Shown here: one piece after another, positions 1 through 5,936 of the stretch
Position numbering within the stretch: position 1 is the first letter of the stretch
How the letters are laid out: each line of letters starts with the position of its first letter
Assembly (NCBI GenBank): GCA_002170915.1
Contig: NHHQ01000058.1
Span: 1-7,808, forward strand
Length of the DNA stretch: 7,808 bases
Direction of reading: 5' to 3'
Origin: Rhodospirillaceae bacterium TMED167
Lineage (GTDB): Bacteria > Pseudomonadota > Alphaproteobacteria > Rhodospirillales_A > UBA2165
Position numbers and translations under genes: made by a program
Notes under the pieces: generated by a model
The model's input: only the letters and a program-made list of their open reading frames with translations
Database searches by the model: none
What the model was told of the DNA's origin: nothing

Positions 1-1754
1 CCCTTATCGGTGATTTCATTGGCATCAATGTCTGGCGGCTCCGTCAGCAGCAGCACCCGGGCGATTCGCGTGCTGCTGCTTGGGTGTTCCAAGTTGTGTG
101 TCTCGAGCGCATCTTTGAAAGCCTTTATCACTTCAGGGCTGGCGAGAACGTCCGCTAGCGGCGCGTCATCTGCGATACCGGGGCACAGCCCCCGGCATCC
201 GGCCACGTTGGGGAAGACCAATATGCCCAAAACATTTTTATCGTGCCCCGCAATAGCCACATCCTGAATGATGGTGGCAGCGGCAGAAACAACATGGGTC
301 CGAAGGCCACCCACAAACACCCACGTCCCCGACGACAGCTTAAAGTTCTCTGACACCCTGCCATCGAATACGATGCCTTTTTTGGGGTCAGTTGGGTCCT
401 CGAAGCAGGCAGCATCACCAATACGGTAGAAACCGTCTTCATCGAACGCAGCCTCGGTCAGGTCATCGCGTTTCCAATAACCGGGCGTGACGTTGGCGCC
501 GCGCACCCGAATTTCCGTCTTCTCTTCATTGGAGACAAGCTTGATTTCACACCCTGGAATGGGAAGACCGATAACCCCGGCTTTTTCAATGGGCCAGTAA
601 ACGTGGGTACAATCCGGTGCCGTTTCCGTTGCGCCCCAACCGGCCAACATCATAACACGTTGGCCAATCGCTGCCTCGGACTGCGCTTCCAGTCTTTCCC
701 AGGCGCTTTGAGTCAGTGCTGCGGCTGCATAAAACAACACGTCCAAATCTTTGAAAAAAGTGTCCCGAAGATCTGAATCTGCTTCCAAATAAGGAAGCAA
801 CATATCGAACCCCCGAGGCACATTGTAATAAATGGTGGGTGAAATCTCTTTGAGGTTGGCAATGGTTCGCTCAATTATACCGGGGGCTGGCTTGCCATCA
901 TCTACGTACATAGTGCCCCCATTCCGGAGCATCATATTCAGGTTATGGTTGCCGCCGAACGTGTGGTTCCAAGGCAGCCAGTCGACGGTGACTGGTGGAT
1001 GGTCGTTCAAGAAGGTCCAAACCTGGGACATGGCGATCTGGTTAGAACAAAGCATGCGCTGGGTATTGATGACTCCTTTAGGAAAACCTGTTGAGCCAGA
1101 CGTGAATAAGATTTTTGCGATTGTATCGGGGGTGACTCTCTTGGCTGCCTCATCGACGGCATCCGTAGCAACCGTAGAAAGTAGAGATGAAAATTCTGTC
1201 ACATCAATATCTGCGGGTGCATGCCGGCTCACAACTATTTCCGCATCGCCAAAATCAACGGCCGTCAGCGCAGCAGCAAACTTTGTCCCATCCTCAGCAA
1301 ACACCAGGCCCGGTGTAACCAATTCGGCAACGAACTTTAATTTTCCGAAGTCCCGAGACATCAGAGAATAAGCCGGTGAGATGGGCACGGCTGGAATGCC
1401 CACATGCATAGCACCATATAAGAGAACTGCATTATCAACGCTGTTGTCAGAGATCAGCGCCACAGGCCGCTCCGTCGTGAGCCCTCTATTCAACAGGGCT
1501 TGGCCGACAGCCCGGACTTTATTGAGAAAATCACCGTATGTAATCTCGCGCCAGGTACCGTCCTTGCCAGTACGGTCAGCGACAAAGACTGTATCCGGAG
1601 TTCTATCCGCCCACTGTTCTATCCAGGTGCTCTGGCTTGCAGGATAAGCCTCGAGCAGCTGCGGCGATCGCAAAACCATTCCGCCTCCTGCTAGATTTTC
1701 AACCTCCACGCCCGGCTCGGCGAGGCTGATACTTTTTATGGGTGACCTGGCCAT
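1..1754 (-). CDS. fcs: Feruloyl-CoA synthase-type acyl/aryl-CoA ligase (C-terminus cut by window edge)
   Basis: An AMP-forming ligase of the ANL superfamily. Family members activate a carboxylic acid such as ferulate or a related hydroxycinnamate with ATP, then join it to CoA in the cytoplasm. The minus-strand frame is open from the ATG at 1754 to the window edge, 584 full codons. Visible motifs are the phosphate-binding loop LFTSGSTGFPKG (residues 216-227), DWLPWNHTFGG (258-268), the adenine-site motif GWGATETAP (372-380), YRIGDA (443-448) and DGRVSENFKLSSGTWV (464-479). The last two, together with the ending DANEITDKG, are in the style of feruloyl-CoA synthases. K584 may be the catalytic C-terminal lysine. 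About 40 residues are probably missing compared with the usual 600-630. The start is supported by GGGAGAGG six bases upstream. The ferulate substrate is inferred from family resemblance; another aryl or fatty acid is possible, and no hydratase/aldolase partner is visible here. Confidence 0.85.
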   Translation of the reverse strand, partial: MARSPIKSISLAEPGVEVENLAGGGMVLRSPQLLEAYPASQSTWIEQWADRTPDTVFVADRTGKDGTWREITYGDFLNKVRAVGQALLNRGLTTERPVALISDNSVDNAVLLYGAMHVGIPAVPISPAYSLMSRDFGKLKFVAELVTPGLVFAEDGTKFAAALTAVDFGDAEIVVSRHAPADIDVTEFSSLLSTVATDAVDEAAKRVTPDTIAKILFTSGSTGFPKGVINTQRMLCSNQIAMSQVWTFLNDHPPVTVDWLPWNHTFGGNHNLNMMLRNGGTMYVDDGKPAPGIIERTIANLKEISPTIYYNVPRGFDMLLPYLEADSDLRDTFFKDLDVLFYAAAALTQSAWERLEAQSEAAIGQRVMMLAGWGATETAPDCTHVYWPIEKAGVIGLPIPGCEIKLVSNEEKTEIRVRGANVTPGYWKRDDLTEAAFDEDGFYRIGDAACFEDPTDPKKGIVFDGRVSENFKLSSGTWVFVGGLRTHVVSAAATIIQDVAIAGHDKNVLGILVFPNVAGCRGLCPGIADDAPLADVLASPEVIKAFKDALETHNLEHPSSSTRIARVLLLTEPPDIDANEITDK

Positions 1755-1872
1755 TGAAAACCTCTCCCTTTCATGAATTTCAAACCACTAGAACTCTTGA
1801 TTTATATTCTGCGGAGGCCATGAATTAGACGAGACCCAAGGCCTTACTGCGACTGCCTATAGGCGTCAAACC
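1755..1872. other. Intergenic spacer between hydrolase and ligase genes, with a short palindrome
   Basis: No gene is seen here. The spacer holds the ligase ribosome binding site and a perfect 10-base palindrome GCCTATAGGC at 1855-1864, just after the hydrolase stop. An AT-rich TATAAA lies on the minus strand upstream of the ligase, but no good -35 box accompanies it. The palindrome is too tight to be a strong terminator hairpin; it could be a regulator half-site or chance. Confidence 0.3.
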
Positions 1873-2814
1873 TCAAGTCCGGTGTTTCTCAAAATAATTA
1901 AGAACCCTGTCAATAACACCGTCCAAAAGCAGGCGGTTTTTTCCGGCACCAGACTCCTTGGTAAAGCATTTCTGGACGACCAGGCCACGCGTCGCCTGAG
2001 TCCCGTCGGCAAATTGAAACCTGCCGCTCTGTTTGCGAATAACGGGATTAAAGCGGCATCCGTTCACAGCCACGCCCCGAGTAATTCGGCCGTTCGTGCT
2101 GAAAAAATGATTGGCACCTTCGATGACCGCCAACGTCACATTGACCCCAGCGGCGAGGAGTAGGCGCTCAAAATACAGGCACGGCTCAATATAATAATGG
2201 CTTTCCGAACCTTTGATTATAAGGATAGGAAATGGGATTTTCATCGGCTCCGAAATGACATTGCATCCTGGCTCAGCAGCTGCCACCGCGCGCCACGGCG
2301 TAGATTTAAAATCAGTTCGAATATCCACTGACTTGTTTACCTGTCCCGCCCCGTAACTGAAACCTGTGAAAAACAAGTTTGCGCGGTCGAAACGCAAATC
2401 TTTAGCCAAAATATCTTTAAGGTCGAGCGCATACCGATGGGCGTTTGGAAAAGTTGTTTTCTCCGTTGGCTGAATACCAGTTTTGTAGAACGCATCGAGG
2501 GCAACGACAGCGAAACCGCGTTTCGTTCCCTCCCTCATCAGGCGCGTGGAATATTCATCGGTGCGGCCCTCTCCTCCTGGAAAACCTATACCGTCCCGGC
2601 TGCTGCCATGCTGAGTGATGATCACAGGTAGTGGACCCTTTGCCTCCAAAGGTGTCGCAATCATAGCAATGACAGGTTTCTCCGCGCCGCGGCTTGTGCT
2701 GGAAAAATTTAATATATCAACCGTATAGGCTGGTTTTTCAGCTGGAGACGTGACGCAGGCGGACAAGCTCATCAGTCCGCTCAAAATCAACAGTAGTTCA
2801 GGCAATCGATACAT
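1873..2814 (-). CDS. Lipid-anchored alpha/beta hydrolase, dienelactone hydrolase family
   Basis: A probable serine hydrolase exported and anchored to a membrane. The first 20 residues form a lipoprotein signal: a hydrophobic stretch (about 6-17) ending in the lipobox LSAC, with Cys20 as the likely lipidated residue. The following Val does not act as an inner-membrane retention signal, so the outer membrane is likely. The alpha/beta hydrolase core shows the oxyanion-side QHG (68-70), the nucleophile elbow GFSYG with Ser153, and a likely catalytic His236 in ANHFF. The acid is uncertain; Glu204 in KGSESH is a candidate. At 313 residues it is longer than classic dienelactone hydrolases (about 240), because of the signal and a C-terminal extension. 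Cysteines at 184, 212, 253 and 283 could form disulfides in the periplasm. The ATG has GGAG at suitable spacing. It lies 118 bp upstream of the ligase on the same strand, so it might release aromatic acids from esters. That substrate is inference. Confidence 0.8.
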   Translation of the reverse strand: MYRLPELLLILSGLMSLSACVTSPAEKPAYTVDILNFSSTSRGAEKPVIAMIATPLEAKGPLPVIITQHGSSRDGIGFPGGEGRTDEYSTRLMREGTKRGFAVVALDAFYKTGIQPTEKTTFPNAHRYALDLKDILAKDLRFDRANLFFTGFSYGAGQVNKSVDIRTDFKSTPWRAVAAAEPGCNVISEPMKIPFPILIIKGSESHYYIEPCLYFERLLLAAGVNVTLAVIEGANHFFSTNGRITRGVAVNGCRFNPVIRKQSGRFQFADGTQATRGLVVQKCFTKESGAGKNRLLLDGVIDRVLNYFEKHRT

Positions 2815-2823
2815 TGTCTCTCC

Positions 2824-2851
2824 AATATAAAACGTTAGACGAAAATGTCAG
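2824..2851 (-). promoter_or_regulatory. Possible sigma-70-like promoter before the lipoprotein hydrolase
   Basis: On the minus strand, CTGACA (2846-2851, five of six to the -35 consensus) is followed after 16 bases by TATATT (2824-2829, five of six to the -10 consensus). The match is good, but the -10 lies only nine bases before the ATG at 2814. Transcription would start about three bases ahead of the start codon and would cut into the GGAGAG site. Either the message is nearly leaderless or the match is fortuitous. Confidence 0.3.
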
Positions 2852-2886
2852 GCATTCGGTTTCCCAAACGTAAACCACTGCTCCCG

Positions 2887-3179
2887 CTATTCAGCAGCTT
2901 CAACGAGGCGCAAGTCCCACACGACGCCATTACCAAGTGCCCGAAGAGCAGCCTGATAAGGCGGCCAATCGAATAAGTCCTTAGCCACTTCTAATGAGAC
3001 GAACTCAACGATGGTTGTGCTTTCTTGATACCATTTTCATGCATCTTAGCAGCGATCTCCCGGGCTACAAAACGCCCGCCAGCGGCATCAATTGCCTGGT
3101 CCGCTAATTTCAAATATGCAGCCCGTTTTCCCTCATTCCAGATCTCCTGGTGCGCCGAGACCCAATAGGCTTCAGTCAT
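2887..3179 (-). pseudogene. DUF1330-like small protein gene, broken by a one-base frameshift
   Basis: The minus-strand frame from ATG 3179 begins MTEAYWVSAHQE and contains GGRFVAR (residues 34-40), the pattern of the DUF1330 ferredoxin-like family. It runs off after residue 50 (Gly, codon 3030-3032) into unrelated sequence and stops at 2991. Joining to the next frame at about 3030 restores a typical second half with STTIVEF, PPYQAAL and a WDLRLVEA ending, stopping at TAG 2887-2889. The joined product would be 97 residues, the normal family length. The simplest explanation is loss of one base near 3031. DUF1330 proteins are small cytoplasmic proteins with no firmly known reaction and are often found near catabolic genes, which fits the neighbours. 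No strong ribosome binding site is visible before the ATG, in line with decay. A sequencing error would look the same and would mean an intact gene. Confidence 0.7.
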
Positions 3180-3690
3180 GTTCGACGCACATCCGTTGAC
3201 GAACTCTTTTATAACCCAATTACCGGGTCGTACAGCTTGGCAAGAACGTTCTTTGCTTTTTATTGGTGGGGTTCTTCTTCCCTCACGAAGAGGGCGGAAT
3301 ACGGGGAAATTCCGGACACGATGCCGGGCGCGGGCCTGATGCAAGGCCCCACCCAAAATGTGCTGCCTGGGCGCGCCAAGGCCTTGTACCCCGGTTTCCG
3401 TAAAGGTTGCGCTGGATCGCGTTCCTCGGCCTGTCTGTTTCTAGATTACCCCAAACATGTGGCGGCTCTGACGTGTTAAGGGGCTTTTCGCCATTGCTTG
3501 AAAGTATCTGATTTTCTGGTCTGCTACTGGAGACGGTTTCTCTCAGGTGGTCGGTGTATTCATGGCGTTTATGTCTTTTGATCACTTTAGAGAACTCGAA
3601 CCTGCCACGTTCCGTCATACAGTCCCCTTTATTTTTCACCGGGCAACCGGGTGGAGCCAGTATTTTTAAGCTGAAAGCATCCCTTAAACT
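3180..3690. other. About 510 bp with no recognised gene
   Basis: No frame on either strand gives a protein I recognise. The stretch holds several small symmetries: a hairpin GGGCCT/AGGCCC with a six-base loop (3332-3349), GGCGCGCC (3370-3377), the palindrome CAAGGCCTTG (3377-3386) and an imperfect CACCGGG/CCGGGTG hairpin followed by a T-run around 3640-3667. The part at about 3290-3420 is richer in G and C than the AT-rich part after 3480, which suggests a mosaic origin. It could be the decayed remains of a mobile element or of a lost gene; no transposase motif is visible. Confidence 0.4.
3283..3618 (-). CDS. Doubtful hypothetical protein, 111 residues
   Basis: A minus-strand ORF within the unexplained spacer. 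Its ATG at 3618 is preceded by AAGGGG with a five-base gap, a good ribosome binding site and the main reason to list it. The first 30 residues are basic (MTERGRFEF, then VIKRHKRHEY) and could be a nucleic-acid-binding tail. The second half is rich in Pro, Arg, Ser and Trp and reads like translated non-coding DNA. I recognise no family. It may be a short real protein, a fragment of a decayed gene, or chance. Confidence 0.2.
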   Translation of the reverse strand: MTERGRFEFSKVIKRHKRHEYTDHLRETVSSSRPENQILSSNGEKPLNTSEPPHVWGNLETDRPRNAIQRNLYGNRGTRPWRAQAAHFGWGLASGPRPASCPEFPRIPPSS

Positions 3691-3768
3691 ATGGTTTTTA
3701 AGATACACGTATTCGCAATTTTTTACCTGATCTTAGGGGATTTTCTGTTTCACTATCTCTTCCCTTGA
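3691..3768 (+). CDS. Candidate hydrophobic leader peptide, 25 residues, overlapping the methyltransferase start
   Basis: A 25-codon ORF starts at ATG 3691 (MVFKIHVFAIFY...) and ends with TGA at 3766-3768. It is strongly hydrophobic, with Phe, Ile, Leu, Tyr and Val making up most of it, and could span a membrane. Its stop overlaps the TTG start of the next gene as TTGA (3765-3768), the arrangement used for translational coupling. The ATG lies in the loop of an AT-rich hairpin, CTTAAA (3683-3688) pairing with TTTAAG (3697-3702). No clear ribosome binding site precedes it. It is either a regulatory leader or a chance ORF in AT-rich sequence. Confidence 0.25.
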   Translation: MVFKIHVFAIFYLILGDFLFHYLFP

Positions 3769-4925
3769 CGAATAAGGAAATAAACGTTTTGGCCTTTGAA
3801 GGTTTTGTATTCTCCGATGAAACCTGCGACCTTTCTGATGAAGAGTACCGCTCCGCGTGTTGCACCTTAGATGCTGTAGACCGTCTCATAGCAGACAGAA
3901 CACGTGATGCGCTCTCACACCCCGAGGAAGCGCAGTTTTTTTTACCAGACGAAGGGTGGCATCCAGAGAGCCAGCCATCATTTGAATTGGACGGCAGCAC
4001 GAAGAACGCACAAACGTCATACCATCTCCTAGCGTTAAAGGATCGAGACATCATCAAGAAAATGAGGCTGTATTGCCACGCCTTTACCGGCTACCAGCTG
4101 GCCACCATGGAATTCGCTGACAATCGTCCTTGGGTTTCAGAAAAATTACCTGACGACTGGGATGATACCCTGCGTCGACTCGTCGGGCCGCCGGATCAGT
4201 CGGTGTTCGATTATGTCAGAGTGTCGAATGCTCTGCCAAACTCTCTCAGAATTACCCCCCCAAGAAAATTCGGAGAGATCGGTTGGCTTTGGGATGGAAA
4301 GATCATCAACAGAGATACAGTATCTTATCTGGAACGCCTGTGCTTGATGGAGGAAAATGGCGTTCTGGAGCGGCTCACCAAGCGCCAGCGTGACAAAGGT
4401 GTAATAAATATTGTCGAAATCGGCGGGGGATATGGCGGCCTCGCCTATTTTCTCTCCCTTATTTTCGGCGAAAATGTCCAATACACGATCGTGGACATAC
4501 CCGAATCCCTGGCATTTTCGGCGATCTATCTATCCACCTTACTTCCTTACGTTAACCATCAGATTTATTCCGATGCTGACCTAGTTGGCGGACAGTCGGA
4601 ACCTGGGTTTACATACCTGACCAATACGCTCTGTTCTGGATGGACCCGCGAAGCGCCATCAGCTGACTTGGTGATAAATACGCTGTCTCTCTCTGAAATG
4701 TCAGACATTCAGATCGAGGGTTATTGCAAGCATATATCCAGCATCATTGGCGACACCGGGCTGTTTTTCGAGCAAAACCATCAGACTGATCATCAAGGTC
4801 CGGGGGGAATTCCGCCCGCTCACTTCAACAACCTACAGAAATGCCACTCAGAAATTTTGGGGGACAGCTATCCGCAAAGACGAGGCCAGGCAAATTTATG
4901 GGTAAACGCGACTTACCAGGGCTGA
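3765..4925 (+). CDS. Putative sugar O-methyltransferase (NanM-like family, SAM-dependent)
   Basis: Predicted to move a methyl group from S-adenosylmethionine to a hydroxyl of a sugar in the cytoplasm, as proposed for the family of putative sugar O-methyltransferases. The Rossmann-fold SAM site is clear: motif I VEIGGGYGG (residues 217-225), then the acidic strand end IVDIPE (242-247), then LVINTLSLSEM (301-312) at the motif IV position. A region with SYHLLALKD and GEIGWLWDG (170-178) precedes the fold. Length is 386 residues from TTG 3765. The start is uncertain because no ATG occurs in frame before residue 100. TTG 3765 has no ribosome binding site but overlaps the stop of an upstream leader ORF. 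TTG 3789 (378 residues) has AAGGA ten bases before it. The next gene begins 6 bp downstream, so the two are almost surely one operon. The sugar substrate cannot be read from the sequence. Confidence 0.78.
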   Translation: MTNKEINVLAFEGFVFSDETCDLSDEEYRSACCTLDAVDRLIADRTRDALSHPEEAQFFLPDEGWHPESQPSFELDGSTKNAQTSYHLLALKDRDIIKKMRLYCHAFTGYQLATMEFADNRPWVSEKLPDDWDDTLRRLVGPPDQSVFDYVRVSNALPNSLRITPPRKFGEIGWLWDGKIINRDTVSYLERLCLMEENGVLERLTKRQRDKGVINIVEIGGGYGGLAYFLSLIFGENVQYTIVDIPESLAFSAIYLSTLLPYVNHQIYSDADLVGGQSEPGFTYLTNTLCSGWTREAPSADLVINTLSLSEMSDIQIEGYCKHISSIIGDTGLFFEQNHQTDHQGPGGIPPAHFNNLQKCHSEILGDSYPQRRGQANLWVNATYQG

Positions 4926-4931
4926 ACCAAC

Positions 4932-5900
4932 ATGTACAAAGTCCTTTTTGTCGGAGAGAAATGGGCAGCGTGTAATCCGAAATTTGGTCTGTCGAACGTC
5001 CATCACAATTTCATCGGCTCTCTCTCGTCCACTGGCCTCGCCGAAATTCAAACTTTTTTTTACGACATGTATGTGCACGAAACACATCAACTCTGTGACG
5101 CCGCCTTACTGGAAAAATGCCGCCTGGAACGGCCAGATTTCCTTATTCTGAGACTGGTTCGCGGCACCGACCTAAATCCAAGTTTGGAGATACTCGGGAA
5201 GATCCGGCAGCAAACAACTGCTAAGATCGTCTCAATTCACAGCGACACACATGATCAATTTGCGGCTGACTGGATGAATGACGTATCCCGTCACGTTGAC
5301 TTGATCGTCGTACAAGACTGTTATTCGGTATACCCAAAACATATTTCGGAGACGGGATCGTTTATTGACCTTTGGACTCCTCAAGACCCCTCTGTTTTCC
5401 ACCCCCCGGACGCGGATGACAGATCAATTGATGTCAGTTTTATGGGCCGTGTCGACCGCTATACAGATCGCAAACTTTTCATCGGAATGCTGCAACAACA
5501 CGGGATCACTGTGGTTCAGAAAGGCGGTGTCGGCGAGCAACAATTTTCGATAGACGCCTATGCGAACCATCTTCGCCAATCGCGCATCGCCCTCAATTTT
5601 TCCCGTCCGGTTTTCGATGAACCCAACCACCACTGTAAGGGCCGTACCGTTGAAACCACGCTCTGCGGCGCTCTTTTGATGGAACAAGAGAATCCTGAAA
5701 CAAAAAAATGGTTTCGGCCCGGTGTCGATTACGTGGCGTATACGAACGAGAGAGATTTGGTGGCGAAAGTAGACTATTATCTGTCCCATGAACAAGAGCG
5801 CCGCCGCATCGCTGAGCACGGCCACATGACCGCCAGCAAGCTCTATTCTGCTGACCAGTACTGGAGAGCTGTGTTCGATCGCATGGCCCAAAACGAATAA
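4932..5900 (+). CDS. Glycosyltransferase with CgeB-like/group 1 C-terminal domain
   Basis: A probable GT-B fold glycosyltransferase that moves a sugar from an activated nucleotide donor to an acceptor in the cytoplasm. The N-terminal half (MYKVLFVGEKW, with strands DFLILRLVRG at 69-78 and AKIVSIHSD at 97-105) resembles the acceptor-side Rossmann domain. A linker with WTPQDPSVFHP (148-158) leads to VSFMGRVDRYTDR (168-180) and the C-terminal donor-binding part. There, KGRTVETTLCGALLMEQ (236-252) and FRPGVDYVAY (261-270) match the pattern of the group 1, CgeB-like C-terminal domain, with the acidic residue of GRTVE likely contacting the donor nucleotide. The product is 322 residues, a usual size. 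ATG 4932 lies 6 bp after the methyltransferase stop and has only a weak AGGG site at 4917-4920, so it probably depends on coupled translation. Donor and acceptor are unknown. Confidence 0.8.
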   Translation: MYKVLFVGEKWAACNPKFGLSNVHHNFIGSLSSTGLAEIQTFFYDMYVHETHQLCDAALLEKCRLERPDFLILRLVRGTDLNPSLEILGKIRQQTTAKIVSIHSDTHDQFAADWMNDVSRHVDLIVVQDCYSVYPKHISETGSFIDLWTPQDPSVFHPPDADDRSIDVSFMGRVDRYTDRKLFIGMLQQHGITVVQKGGVGEQQFSIDAYANHLRQSRIALNFSRPVFDEPNHHCKGRTVETTLCGALLMEQENPETKKWFRPGVDYVAYTNERDLVAKVDYYLSHEQERRRIAEHGHMTASKLYSADQYWRAVFDRMAQNE

Positions 5901-5936
5901 ACGCGAATACGCGCGACGGGCAGACTTTTATCTACG

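Noticed and set aside
832..1371. Long plus-strand ORF of 179 residues
   Set aside because: It lies wholly opposite the ligase coding frame, whose conserved motifs are unmistakable; the plus-strand product has no family character.
3332..3349. Hairpin GGGCCT/AGGCCC as a terminator
   Set aside because: No T-run follows on either strand and no gene ends nearby.
3150..3479. Plus-strand ORF of 109 residues in the spacer
   Set aside because: It overlaps the DUF1330-like gene, has no ribosome binding site that I can see and shows no family character.
4146..4481. Minus-strand ORF of 111 residues
   Set aside because: It is opposite the methyltransferase, including its SAM motif I, and is best explained as a shadow frame.
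5424..5891. Minus-strand ORF of 155 residues
   Set aside because: It is antisense to the conserved C-terminal domain of the glycosyltransferase and has no recognisable motif.
5901..5936. Possible bidirectional terminator between the converging glycosyltransferase genes (CGCG-AATA-CGCG, then CTTTTA)
   Set aside because: The stem is only four base pairs and the T-run is separated from it, so it is too weak to list as a terminator.
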